Shown here: piece by piece, positions 1 through 10,772 of the stretch
Numbering within the stretch: position 1 is the first letter of the stretch
How the letters are laid out: the number at the start of each line of letters is the position of its first letter
Origin: Liriodendron chinense
Taxonomy: Eukaryota; Streptophyta; Magnoliopsida; Magnoliales; Magnoliaceae
DNA: 64,000 nucleotides
Assembly (NCBI GenBank): GCA_003013855.2
Contig: ML058385.1
Span: forward strand, 434,001-498,000
Direction: 5' to 3'
Position numbers and translations under genes: made by a program
Notes under the pieces: generated by a model
Told to the model about the DNA's origin: nothing
The model's input: only the letters and a program-made list of their open reading frames with translations
The model's database searches: none

Positions 1-267
1 ACCTGCATCCTAGCAACAAATGAAATCAGGTGAGATAAGGTGTTATGGATAACTGGTGCTAACAGCCATTGTTTATAAGAAAATAAATATCACAAAATAG
101 AGCATGCAATGCCAGAGAAGCTCCTGCATGCTCCAAAATTGCTTCCACTAAATTGAAATCATAATCAAACAAAAGTCCAAAGGAAATTTCCCAACGCTCA
201 CGAAATATCTTTCAACTCAAATGGAACGGGTAATTCCATAGGCAATAATAAGTCTTCTGAAACATAC

Positions 268-3200
268 CACTATATCTCCATTACGTAGAGAGCAGCATCC
301 AACAGTATTTCTAGCTATTCCACCAGATGTATTGGCATTGAAATGCCCTCTATCAATAACTGCACTGAGATGAGAATCCCTTCTTGAAGTCTGTCTCTTT
401 CCTGCATCATTGGCAGTAAACTTTTCTCCCACAACCTCAGGATTAAGCAATGATGATTCTGCTGCATTTCTTTTCGACCAAAGTGGCTCGCCAGACTCCG
501 CAATTCTAACGAAGAAATGTGAGTTCTTAAATCTTTGCAATAGTGACTCCGTCTGTTTTTTGTGGTCTTCCATCCGAAGAAGAGATTCACTCACAGAAAT
601 ATCCTTTTTCGGATCAACTTTATCTGTAGTTAACAAAGTTTCACCATTATCTTCTACACTTCGACAAGCGGGACCTTGATGCATGCCATTCAAGTCCCCT
701 CTTTCTGCAATAGATTTGGACTCACTTCCCACAATTTCCTTTGGCTGATTGGCATTCTGTTCGAGAATGCCATTTTTACTCAACACTGCAGCAATCCTAA
801 ATGGAGTTATAATTTCTGTATCTTGTTTGGATGCTGACAGGCATGCTAGTATGTGAAGCTGTTCACCTGAGAGGAGAAACAAGTTCATTAGTAATGAAAG
901 CATCAACTGCAAATGTAATGCCATAGTTCCAAGTCAAACTGAAAGCAGAACAAAAAAAATTCAATATAGATATGGTTACCAGGAAAAATGAAGGAACGGT
1001 CCAAGTGGCAAAATGTCCGTATATCTTCAGCATCGCACCAATTTTCAGGAAGCTCCTCTGCATGTGCATCATCGAGATGCATAGATTGAAACCAAAATAA
1101 ATGGTCATATCGCTAGAGCCTAGAAGTATGACTGAATTCAGTCATCAAAACTTCAAAGAAATTAGTAGCCAGAAATTCAAACTTGAGAATCAAACAAAGA
1201 CCAGAAGGCGTCATGTCATCCATGACAAAACTTAGATATGTATGAAAATTTTCTGGATCTGATGAAATTGCTTTCAACTTGGAAAACTAGATTTTAGTAG
1301 CATCCGTTATTTGACTGGTAGGTCGAATTCTATGTCTCAAAACCTCTCAAATAAATACCTTCCATAGTAATCAAGTTCAAATCATGGAAAGCAGATGTTT
1401 ATGCTAAGAAGAGCGACCCTTTCTGCAGATACAGTGTTTTAAAACACGGACCGGGTGGTTGGACTGGTTTGGAATGGAGCGGATCACCAAAACAGGCCAG
1501 GTCACTGTAAAACCCAGTCATATTTTGTAGAAGGAATGTATGTGACTGCATCAGCTAAAACTCCACCCCACAACTTCTATTTGAAAATTAAATGCACTAA
1601 ACAATGAGTTATGAGCAAAAACTAGTAAGTTGTTTCTTCTTTCTGATTTTCAACTAAGCAAATTTCCAGGAAAAAGCAGGCCAGAGCAGGTCTGACCAGT
1701 TGGAATGGTGGTTTGACCAAACAACCCACAAACACAGGTCAAGGTCAGGTCTAGGTCTAAAAACATTGTGCAGAAATAATCATTATTGAGCAAAACCAAT
1801 TGGTAGTAAAGAGAGAGGAAAAAAGAAAAAAAAAAAAAAAACCATAATGGATCAATGGAAACTTGCACTTTTTGGAGCAACTCAAGGTCTTGAACACATT
1901 GTTGGCATAATCAACAATCCAGCAGGACCCATGTTGGAATGTTGAAGGCTTAAAATTTGTATGGGTTTGACAATCATAACCACTCAATTGGTAGCCTGAA
2001 GATGGACAGTTGTAACAGCTGGCAATCAACTGTTTGCAGGAAAATCTTTAGGATCATCCAACTTTTGTAACTTTCAAGGTGATCCATCAGGAATTAGACC
2101 CATCAAATGAACAGCCCAGATCAATGATCAACTGAGTCCAAAATGAAAATTGCACAGCATAATATGGTTCGTATTAGCTATAGATCACCTGCCACTCATC
2201 GTAATTTTACTATGGAGAGATTCACTTACCAAATATGAAGCTGTTAAATCTTGGTGATCAGGTCAATTCCTGATTTTGTAATTCTGCTAGGTTGTTTAAT
2301 CTTTGTACAATTCTTTTGCCAGTAAAATACTCACTGACAAAGCACACCATCCTCATTTCTCTTAGAGAACTGACCACCCACACCCACTCATAGGTGAGCT
2401 TGCAGCCTTCTCAACAAGCATTTTGGCCTTGAAATGTATGATGGTTTCAAGGGAAAATTGGACACCAAAATTCTGATGGCATAAAAATGGGTTGTAAAAT
2501 GGCAGGCGATCAGTTCCCTTTCCGACATGCATGCTCTAGTTCACATTCAAATGGGACACAACTCTTGGAATGAATATATCTTTTAGCTCCAATGCACATG
2601 CAGACCATTCAGATTGATCAAAACAAATTGCATTCTTTTTGTTCGACCAGCTTGATAGCCACATGTCAGTGATCAAAGATGATTCATTGGGTGGCCTCTA
2701 CTATTACCAGCAATGCAAATAACCCCTCCATCAAAAGATGTTAACTGTCCAACAAATGGCATACAAACAGAGTGTTCCATGACTAACAAAATAAAAATAT
2801 CACCTTTCAAAACAAAACAGAGTGTTCCATCAGTCCACCTTCAACAAGGGAAAAGTCCAAAGATTGTATGGGTAAGATTCTCATCATCATTGTCAATGTC
2901 ATCACCATAGCCTTGTACCTTCTATTTAGTACAAGCTTAGATAAGATTTCTTATATGATAGATATTTTCGGTCAGGATCCTTTCACGATGTATCCAAGGA
3001 CTCCAACCAAAAGAAAAGTCTGGAACATCAAAAGATGAGGACCACCTGAATGTTTGCTGGACAAAGTAAAAACACAGTTTTCTTTACTAGATCACTGTAT
3101 ATTTCATCTAAAATGTGTTCGTAAATCTAATTTAGATAGAATAAAATTGGGTAGAGGGTAAAGGGTAATACTGTATGGAATGGTTATACATCCTTCATCT

Positions 3201-3474
3201 TCAGTAACATCAGAGTGGTTTTCAATCGGAACATAGTTCTTTGCAACTGGAGCAGCAACACTCCCATTTGAAACTCCAACTCCATCATTGTCTCTATCAT
3301 CATCTTCCTCTGTACCAGACTTTGGAAATGGGTCTTCAGCAATAAGGCCCTCTAGAGTAGTTGCTGGTTTAGGTAACAATTGGGCGTCCGAAGGGAGTTC
3401 TTGAACAGTGGGCTGATCTGGAGCTGCAGAATGTGCAGTCCGCAGCAGAAAATTCATCGTTCCTCACAAAAGTT
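268..3474 (-). CDS. Conserved plant protein of unknown function, 5' part (three coding exons, continues past window start)
   Basis: Read on the minus strand. Exon 1 is 3474-3172 with ATG at 3457, exon 2 is 1057-980, exon 3 is 866-268. All junctions are GT/AG and phases agree (1, 1, 0). Joined, they give 321 residues starting MNFLLRT. The exon 1/2 join reads TIPYKELPENWCD and the exon 2/3 join reads FIFPGEQLHILACLSASKQ, so both splices restore a smooth protein. Exon 3 holds ESLLRMEDHKKQTESLLQRF and AVIDRGHFNANTSGG. I recognise this as a conserved angiosperm protein family but cannot assign a function or symbol. There is an acidic, low-complexity stretch around residues 45-85 and no signal peptide or membrane segment. 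The next donor (GTATGT at 267-262) leads to exons outside the window. I see no frameshift or stop, so this is probably a live host gene and the only convincing one here. Confidence 0.85.
1432..1768. mobile_element. hAT-type MITE in intron 1 of the host gene
   Basis: The element starts CAGTGTTTTAAAAC and ends TAAAAACATTG, which are imperfect terminal inverted repeats. It is flanked by an 8-bp target duplication, TGCAGATA (1424-1431) and TGCAGAAA (1769-1776), matching at 7 of 8 bases. The length is 337 bp and there is no coding capacity. The CAGTG-type ends and 8-bp duplication are typical of non-autonomous hAT elements. Confidence 0.72.
2765..2830 (+). mobile_element. Severely 5'-truncated SINE tail (34 bp) with long target duplication
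   Basis: The word AAACAGAGTGTTCCAT occurs at 2765-2780 and again at 2815-2830. Between them are 34 bases (2781-2814) that match the 3' tail of the SINE at 44841-45021 (GACTAACAAAATAAAA, then TCACCTTTCAAAA). This is what a SINE insertion aborted almost at once by reverse transcription would leave. It lies in intron 1 of the host gene. Confidence 0.65.
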
Positions 3475-4566
3475 CTGCAGATTTACAGTGAAAATTCCAC
3501 AACCTCAACAACAAAAGCTACAATATCTTTCCAAATTATAGTTCTTGGGTATGGAAAACAGAGTTAAGGAATTCACACATCAGATATTATTTAGCTACAG
3601 ATACAAAAATTATCCAGCACATGCTTCTGATAGATCCACTTACAAGCAAAACGAGTCTATCAGTATCAAGACACATAAAAGGCCGTACTACAAATCAAGC
3701 ATGAATCATTGACTTTCATAACATAGTATATAAACAGGGCAACCACAGCGATAATTTAGCATTAGAGAGTGAAAGAGAATGGCAAGACATAAGACCAAAA
3801 TAATCATATCAGCAAAGTTATAACAAGTAACATTTTCATTAGCAAATCCATTTTTGTGTTATCAGGATTAAGAATAGGTGCAAATCCATATTTGGGTTAC
3901 GTAAAAACAAAGTAACAGAAATAAATAATAGAATTGGATTATTTGAGTAGTCCATTATTGCCAACCAAGAAAAATGTAGCCTCACTAAGAAAATGTGGCT
4001 GGCTGCAACTAGTATAATTTTCAGCAAGCCAGGCCCCAATCAACACCATTCATCTGAAAGGATTAAATGGGCCCGAATCAATGCCATCAATCTCGAAATC
4101 ACCAAGATATCACCAAATTTTTAGAAAAAACTAGATTTTCTAAACTATCACTGAAAATTTTGCACTATCTCGCCAACATTTTTTAGAATTTTCAAAATTT
4201 TCTAAACTTGGAGGATATCACAGCTTGAGTAAATACCGAAAATTCAAAAAAAAAAAAAAAGAAAAACGAAGGATTTCGAAAATCTCTCTTCAGATCCAAG
4301 TTGTAAAGACAAAATCGGCAACTCCTTTCCAAAATCAATGGATTTGAGCACAAATTTGGGGTCGAAATCAGCAATTGAAGCTCTATTGGGCTGGAATTGT
4401 AAAATATGAAGAAAAAAAATCTAAAATAAATAATATTTTTTCTTAGATAAGGAACTTTCCCCCAAAAATTACTCACAATTGCGAGATTTCCCAAAAACAC
4501 ACCTTCAGCGAAAGGAGATGAGATTTTTTTAGATCTGCCCTTACCTGCCCATATTTTGAGAGAGGA
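3475..4566 (-). promoter_or_regulatory. Probable 5' UTR intron and end of 5' UTR exon of the host gene
   Basis: On the minus strand a canonical donor, GGGCAG|GTAAGG, lies at 4545/4544. A matching acceptor, CTGCAG|AAC, lies at 3475/3474, 17 bases before the ATG at 3457. This predicts a leader intron of about 1.07 kb (3475-4544) and a noncoding first exon ending at 4545. The upstream part of that exon is split from this piece by the solo LTR at 4567-5506. The same donor context is kept in the inverted copy at 40774/40775. This is splice-site reading only; transcript data are not available to me. Confidence 0.5.
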
Positions 4567-5506
4567 TGATGTAGACATCAATCCCTTTAGGGTTTATCAT
4601 GCGAGCGACGCATGCATCTCTTTGACCCGATGAAGGGCTTGGATCGTTGTGACGACTTGAGGAGCATCGAAGACCTTACACATGTGGTTCGAGACATTTG
4701 AGAAGACCCCACATTGGGAGGACATGTGTAAGTTGCTTGGAGGAGATGATTGGACCATTGGATCGCGATAATGTGATCGGACCGTTGGTTCGTCATGGCC
4801 CACTTTCATTGTGCCATCATCGGAGGCCATATTTATGCACTTTTACTTATTTGAGTTTTGGGTTAGTGTGTGCACGTTTTTTCGTGCAAATGTCTTTTTT
4901 TTTTTTTTTTGAAATTTTGCTAGTAGGGATATTTTGGTAATTATGCTAATTCTGAATTTTATAAAGGTGTTGCCCTAAACCTTTTTTATTAAGTTGTTGA
5001 TTAATGAAAAGCAAACATTTGATTGCTTCCTTCCTCTCTCTCTCTCATGGAACTTCGTCTTCTTCCCTAATCCCCTTCTTCTCTTCGCTTCTTATGCCCT
5101 TCTAATATTCATCTAAAGTAAACTCATTATTCCTTCTCTCTCCATTTCTATTATTCCCCAATCCTCGAACCCTAAATTTGATAATTGAATCAAAACTCCA
5201 ACTCCTTACATTTCAAATTGTCTAATCCGAGAAATCCTTTGATCTCCCGGACTAGTGCACCCCATTGTTCAATTGGGTTATGACCATGCAAGATCGGGAG
5301 GTTCCATCCCTCGCCGGATCCAACCTATGCATTATTTGAATTTCTTACTTCGTGGTTGTGATGATGGCCCGCTACATTGCACGCCTCTTTTATGATTTTC
5401 TTAATTTATGATAGTAGATGCTAAATTTTAAATTATTATTGCTATTTATTTCCGCTGGATTACATATGTTCATGAACATGCATCACGATTAGGGCATCCT
5501 GCATCA
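4567..5506 (+). mobile_element. Solo LTR, family A (940 bp, TSD GAGGA)
   Basis: It begins TGATGTAGACATC and ends ATCCTGCATCA, giving TG...CA ends with a short inverted repeat. It is flanked by GAGGA at 4562-4566 and 5507-5511. The uninterrupted site is seen in the inverted copy near 40755-40765, where the flanks meet directly. A second member of the family is the solo LTR at 46205-47154, and a scrap starts at 43745. The insertion splits the probable 5' UTR exon of the host gene. I cannot tell whether the parent element was Copia or Gypsy. Confidence 0.85.
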
Positions 5507-5785
5507 GAGGAGATGGGAACCGGGAGACATTTCAGTCTTATTTCAGAGAGCCACTGCACTGTTACCCGGAACTAGAAATGCGGGTGGGACCCTGATCGTG
5601 GGGCCCACTTCGATGCATCCATTGTATATCCACACCATCCATCTGTTTTTGTAGTTTATTTTAGGGCATGGTACCAAAAATGAAATAGATACAAATTTCA
5701 GGTGGACCGCATCATAGGAAACAATGGTCATTGAACACCCACCATTAAAAACTTCCTAAGGTACACGGTAATGTTTATTTAGCAT
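5507..5785 (+). repeat. GGGCCCAC-type dispersed module
   Basis: A stretch of about 190 bp carries the word order GGGCCCAC, GATGCATCCATTG, CCATCCATCTGTTTTTG, TTTTAGGGCATGG, then a CACCATTAAAAACTTCCTAAG ending. Close relatives occur inverted at 40500-40690, and diverged tandem relatives occur inside both 3.6-kb LTRs (27470-28620 and about 62400-63900). It is noncoding. It precedes LTR X and is part of the inverted duplication. Confidence 0.6.
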
Positions 5786-6831
5786 TGTGAGACCCGAGAC
5801 CCCAAATGTCGGTTCGTACACCGGATAACCGTTGACATTAGGTTCATTGGCCCCGTGAAATTTGTAACTTGACCATAATGTTGTTCTGTTATCGAGCTAC
5901 AAGCCGCATTTTAACCCGATGTCCAAATTTTAATATAGGGACTTAAAGTTAAACAATCTGAGAAATGACAACTATGTCCTTATTTTATCTGGAAGTGGGC
6001 CATCATCAAAATCCCAAATCCGTTAGGTCCGAGAGCCCGGCCATTGGGACCATAGTCGAGTTACAGAACTACTAGCAAAAACGGCACGTCAATACGACAC
6101 CCGGATTGTAAGTTATGAATAGAAACGCACATGTAGATTTGATAAAATCCATGAAATGACTCAGATAACCTCGATTTTTCTAAATCCTTGGAATTCTTTT
6201 ATTTAAAATCACCTAAATAGCATTTTTCTATTACCACCATACTTTAAATTTCTCAAAAACTTTACAAAGCATCCCTCCGACCCATCTTTCTAGACAAAAG
6301 GCCATTTTAAAACTCTTTTCAAGTCTAGAGACATAACCCTCAATCAAAAACCATTTTCCAGCACTCTTTTTCCAGCCTTTATTTATCTAAATTCCTCTAA
6401 ATCATTCCTCAAATAGAGACACCTTTCTTTATCTCATAGAAATCCCAAAAATTTGGTCATGCACTTATTTCTTTACGTCATAAGAAGCCTAAGGCAAGTA
6501 AAGGCTAAGTAAGTTTAAACTTGAAATTAATGGAAGAAGTTGAGGAAAGAAGATGAAGAAGAAAAGATAGTAGAAGCCAAGTTTGAAATCCAATCTTCCG
6601 ATTGTTACAAGTAAGTGCATATATTAAGGATACGCATATATGTGCGTTGGATTACTTGAAAACCCTATAGAAGAATAAACTTTCTTATTTTGGTTTTATT
6701 TGAATTCATAAGGGTTTCCATCGGTTTTCATTTTTTCCCTTACAAAGACCACTTGTTACCTGTTTGATTAAATGTCTGAAATAGTATAATGTCCTTTCTC
6801 CTTTTGTTGTAGTTACGTCTTGAGTTAAAGC

Positions 6832-7433
6832 TGTTGGGATAGGAGGGCCGGCAGCGGAAGCAAAGCCGAACACAAACAGCAAATTGAATCAAACAAGCCA
6901 CACAATGCAATCACAATGTATGCAATCACTCACACATAGACAATCCGAATTTAACGTGGAAAAACCCCTCACGGGTAAAAAACCACGACACAAAGCGACA
7001 TCAATCCACTATAATCTCAGAAGTTACAAGAGATGGAACCCAAGACCCAAAAAACCCAAGCCCACAAGAGAAATCCCAAGCTTACCCAAGAAGAAAACTC
7101 TCTTCTTCAAGCTCTTTCTCTCACCTAGAGCTCCCTCAATCCCCTTTGCAACCTTAGAAACCTTTAATCCCGTATTCCCCCTTAAATAGGCGAGAAAAAC
7201 GGATTTAGAAACCTCTTGCGCGCAAACCGTGCAAGAATCCGCGTTACACTAGGATACTGCCGACCGGTCGGACACCCCTACCGGCCAGTCGGTCGACCGG
7301 TCGAATGGCTAAAATCTGGTCCAGCAGCCTTGCTGCCTGGTCTTACCTATGACCAGCAGCCTTGCTGCCTGGTCTTACCTGTGACCGGCCGGTGGCCTCT
7401 GTGGAATCTAATTTGAGGCGTCCATTTCCAACA
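6832..7433 (-). repeat. 3' LTR of nested Copia element
   Basis: This is the right-hand (3') LTR in the element's own minus orientation. It contains a 32-bp perfect-or-near tandem duplication, starting CAGCAGCCTTGCTGCC, at 7321-7384. The other LTR lacks it, so the repeat array has changed since or during insertion. GACCGGTC-type words cluster at 7260-7310, upstream of TATTTAAG (complement of 7181-7188). Confidence 0.88.
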
Positions 7434-7537
7434 AACTCCACCACGACTCAAATCACCATGCACCTCCTTGCCACGCACAATCTACACCTCTACTTCGTCA
7501 TCATTATAATCCCGTTGCTTCTCATGCCCCATCGACT

Positions 7538-7987
7538 CTATCCTTGCATCTTCACACGCCTTGTTGCTCTTCCCATGTGGCCCTTTTTCTCTTGCCACAC
7601 ACGAGCAACCATGGATCCCGCTGTCAATCCTGCAGCTCCACCATGAATAGTGCTCACGATCACCTTGTAAAGATTATCGCACCTCCGTGCCTTGATCATC
7701 ACGCGTGCTCCCTTCACCACTTTACAATACCAATCGCAGCCAATGAACCTGCACCCTTTCCCCTCAAGTGCACCAAGAGATAACACATTCCTCTTCATCT
7801 CATGGACATGCTTCACACTTTCAAGGATCCGTTCGACTCCATCGAACATCCTAATGCGCACCGAACCAATCCCCACCACATTGCGAGCGTAGCCATCACC
7901 CACAAACACTGATCCACCATCATACTCCTTGTATGACATGAATGAACTTCGATCAGGACAAACATGACATGATGCTCCTGAATCCAA
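7538..7987 (-). pseudogene. Copia protease and truncated GAG-pre-integrase region
   Basis: It starts MDSGASCHVC, where DSGAS is the aspartic protease active site of Ty1/Copia polyproteins. It continues with VFVGDGYARNVVGIGSVRI and VKHVHEMKRNVLSLGAL, typical of the protease-to-integrase linker. The reading runs into WQEKKGHMGRATRR, a corrupted form of the LWHxRLGHM pre-integrase motif, and stops just before the 3' LTR. Everything downstream in a full element (integrase, RT, RNase H) is deleted. Confidence 0.88.
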
Positions 7988-8035
7988 GAGCCACTCTCCA
8001 CCAAGAGGCTATATGCCGGATACAGTCAATACGTC

Positions 8036-8842
8036 ACAATCGTCACCACTGTCCTCTACGGTATTGGTTCCTTCCCTAGAAGAATCTCCAGATCTCTCCT
8101 GCCTTTTACCGGGATTCTAGCAATCCCTCTTCACATGTCCTTCTTCCCCACAATTCCAGCATCTCACCTTGTGCCTCCACTTGCCTTTTGATTTAGATCT
8201 CGATGAAGGAGATCCTCCACCCCGCTCAGAATTCCTCTCACTCATAACCAGTGCCTCATCAGTAGAGGGACCCACGCCGCCGCTTTTCCTTCTCATCGCC
8301 TTCTCCTGAAGGGCTTAGATAACGGTTTCTACGCCAATAGTCTCCCTACCTGCGCACAAAGAGTCCTTGAGCGACTCATATGATTCTGGAAGAGAATTCA
8401 ACAGGATACACGCTTGATCCTCGTCCTTCATCGGCTCATCTACATCCATCAACTTGCAAATAAGCCTATTGAAATTGCTGATGTGGCTCTCAACATCGAC
8501 CCCCTCCATCATCCTCAAATTCTACAACTGAAGCTTCAAGTATATGCGATTTTCAAGAGATTTCTTCGCATAGATATTCTCCAACTTCGCCCATGTTGCA
8601 GCCGCAGTCTTCTCTTTCATGACGTTATACAGGACCTCATCTGTGAGGCACAACTGGATTGAGACATTGGCCTTTTCATCGATCTTCTTCCACTCTCCTT
8701 CTTTCATAGCTTCTGGTCGCTCTCCAAGGAGCGCATCTTGCAATCCTTGCTGAACTAGAAGGCCTATCATCTTCACCTTCCAAAGTTCAAAATAGTTTTT
8801 CCCCGAATACTTCTCTATGTCAAACCTCATGCCTGATACCAT
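8036..8842 (-). pseudogene. Copia gag (UBN2-type) with zinc knuckle, broken
   Basis: The N-terminal part (8842-8522) reads MRFDIEKYSGKNYFELWKVKM and LNWKxK-like features of Copia gag, followed by KLENIYAKKSLENRIYLKLQL. It continues after a stop near 8519 with MEGVDVESHISNFNRLICKL and LLNSLPESYE, both standard Copia gag segments. A zinc knuckle CWNCGEEGHVKRDC (CX2CX4HX4C) lies at about 8165-8120 and is followed at once by a stop. The protein would package element RNA. Two or more in-frame stops make it a pseudogene. Confidence 0.85.
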
Positions 8843-8896
8843 GCTCGTCTCATATTCGAATTTCTGCTACACCCCAACGATCTCTCTGATACCAGT

Positions 8897-9501
8897 TGTT
8901 GGGATAGGAGGGCCGGCAGCGGAAGCAAAGCTGAACACAAATAGCAAATTGAATCAAACAAGCCATACAATGCAATCACAATGCATGCAATCACAATGCA
9001 TGCAATCCGAATTTAACATGGAAAAACCCCTCACGGGTAAAAAAATCACGGCACAAAGCAGCATCAATCCACTATAATCTCAGAAGTTACAAGAGATGAA
9101 ACCCAAGACCCAAAAACCCAAGCCCACAAGAGAAATCCCAAGCTTACCCAAGAAGAAAACTCTCTTCTTCAAGCTCTTTCTCTCACCTAGAAGCTCCCTC
9201 AATCCCCCTTGCAATCTTAGAAACCTCTAATCCCGTATTCCCCCTTAAATAGGCAAGAAAAACGGATTTAGAAACCTCTTGCGCGCAAACCGCGTAAGAA
9301 TCCGCGTTACACTAGGATACTGCCGACCAGTCGTCTGACCGGTCGGACACCCCTACCAACCGGTCGGCCGACCGGTCGGATGGCTAAAATCTGGTCCAGC
9401 AACCTTGCTGCCTGGTCTTCACTGTGACCGGCCAGTCGGCCACCCCCACTGGCCAGCCGGTGGCCTCTGTGCAATCTGATTTGATGCGTCCGTTTCCAAC
9501 A
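8897..9501 (-). repeat. 5' LTR of nested Copia element
   Basis: This matches the LTR at 6832-7433 apart from scattered substitutions and small length changes. Its U3 contains the perfect 16-bp palindrome CCGGTCGGCCGACCGG at 9360-9375, amid further ACCGGTC words up to about 9470. The array lies about 80-220 bp upstream of TATTTAAG (complement of 9244-9251) in the element's transcription direction. Confidence 0.88.
9325..9470 (-). promoter_or_regulatory. ACCGGTCGG array in Copia U3
   Basis: Overlapping words GACCGGTCGG, CCGGTCGGCCGACCGG and GGCCAGTCGGCC lie 80-220 bp upstream of the TATTTAAG box in the minus orientation. The other LTR has a parallel but shorter array with a different duplication. 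Confidence 0.6.
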
Positions 9502-10715
9502 AAAGCATGTTTGTAGCATTGAGTTTTATACCCGGAGTGAGCCCCGGATTGGGTTTGGATTGACTAAATCATGTGCACATCATATGCATGGTTCATAGCT
9601 TGTTACACATTGTATGATTGAGACTAAATGATTCATATCATGACATGGTGATCATAAAAGGTTGTATTGTGACACATGGAGTGTATCTAATTAGTATGTG
9701 GATTGTCTAAATGCAGGATGAATTATATAAAGACCCCTATGAGGGACTGATATTCATGAGGAGACCACGTGAGGTGGGTCGTCCCATGCTTGCCTTGAAA
9801 ACATGACATGGTATGATTGTGTGTGAACTTGTGCATGATGGTATCATAATTGATGCAGATTATGGCACCCAAAAATATTAAGGGTTGCGGTGATTGTAAA
9901 TATAATGAAATGTACATTGATATGGCTTAAGTTGGACACCACACCGAAAATGTATATTTCGACAGGACATGATTAAAGAGTCCCTGAGTAAAAGTCTTTA
10001 AACCTCGATTGGTACCATTGGGAGTGGCCAATGCCTAGACTGGGTGGAAGAACAGAGCATTGGAACGCCGAAATACCAAAGTAGGCAGCGACTCCCACCG
10101 GCGTGTGTCGATTGGTTGAGAGGTTTGACCTAACCTACTTATGGGCAAGCAAAGATAGGTTGTGTGTGACGAGCTTGTAAATCGTCCGCTATCGTTTTGC
10201 TAGGTGACTTATAACTTCTCGCTGTTAGGCAGATAATGAGGTTCAATGCAAGTGAGTTAAACTAGTTTTGCCCGTGAACTATGTAGTCCCACCTCTGTAG
10301 TTGACCACGGTGGTAAGGTTTGTGCAAGTGGGTAGCAATCATATGCGAGTCTTACTTCTGTATCAGACCCTAGTGATCCAGATGAGAAACATGGAAAGTT
10401 GTGGAAATGTTGAAAGATTGAGCATGTTACAAGTGGGTAGTAGTCCCACCTCTGTAACGGGAATTGGTGTGATTGGAAATGATATGGAAAATGGAAAGTG
10501 ACATAATACATTGCATCTTTGTTTTACCGCTTATTGGCCCAGTCGGCCTATGCATTATGTGAGCATGACATGAAGCATATGCATTTTCAATACACACACA
10601 CACTCACTGGGCTTAGTAGCTCAAGGCTTCCTTCTTATTTTTTCTACATGTGAGAGTAGAGAGTTGCCGGAGTAAAGGTTGCAGACTCCAATTGCCCTTT
10701 TTGTTTTGTACATAC

Positions 10716-10717
<2 letters not shown>

Positions 10718-10761
<44 letters not shown>

Positions 10762-10772
10762 TTTTTTTTTTT
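10718..10772. repeat. (TG)n microsatellite followed by poly-T
   Basis: About 20 TG units run from 10718 to 10759, followed by a T run. They sit in the second half of solo LTR X. The locus 2 copy (about 42260) keeps the T run but not the long TG tract. Confidence 0.95.

Larger units (their letters stand above)
3817..6770 (+). repeat. Segmental duplication, locus 1 part A (inverted copy at 30397-42252)
   Basis: The reverse complement of this stretch is found at 39951-42252 and 30397-30524. It includes the 3' half of the leader intron, the putative 5' UTR exon end, a GGGCCCAC-type module (about 5570-5760) and the first ~1 kb of solo LTR X. The locus 1 copy has gained the solo LTR 4567-5506. The locus 2 copy has gained a MITE (41309-42063) and the Copia insertion 30525-39945. 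A further ~0.3 kb (about 6180-6490) is present only in locus 1. Confidence 0.8.
6832..9501 (-). mobile_element. Ty1/Copia deletion derivative (2,670 bp, TSD AAAGC)
   Basis: Two LTRs of about 600 bp (6832-7433 and 8897-9501), both TGTTGG...CCAACA in their ends, flank a 1.46-kb interior. The exact 5-bp duplication AAAGC lies at 6827-6831 and 9502-9506. Read on the minus strand, the 5' LTR is followed after two bases by TGGTATCAGAG (8894-8884), the usual initiator-methionine tRNA primer site. A purine-rich stretch GTGGTGGAGTT precedes the 3' LTR. The interior codes for gag, a zinc knuckle and the protease start, then jumps to the 3' LTR, so integrase, RT and RNase H are absent. It would need proteins supplied from elsewhere to move. 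Confidence 0.92.
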
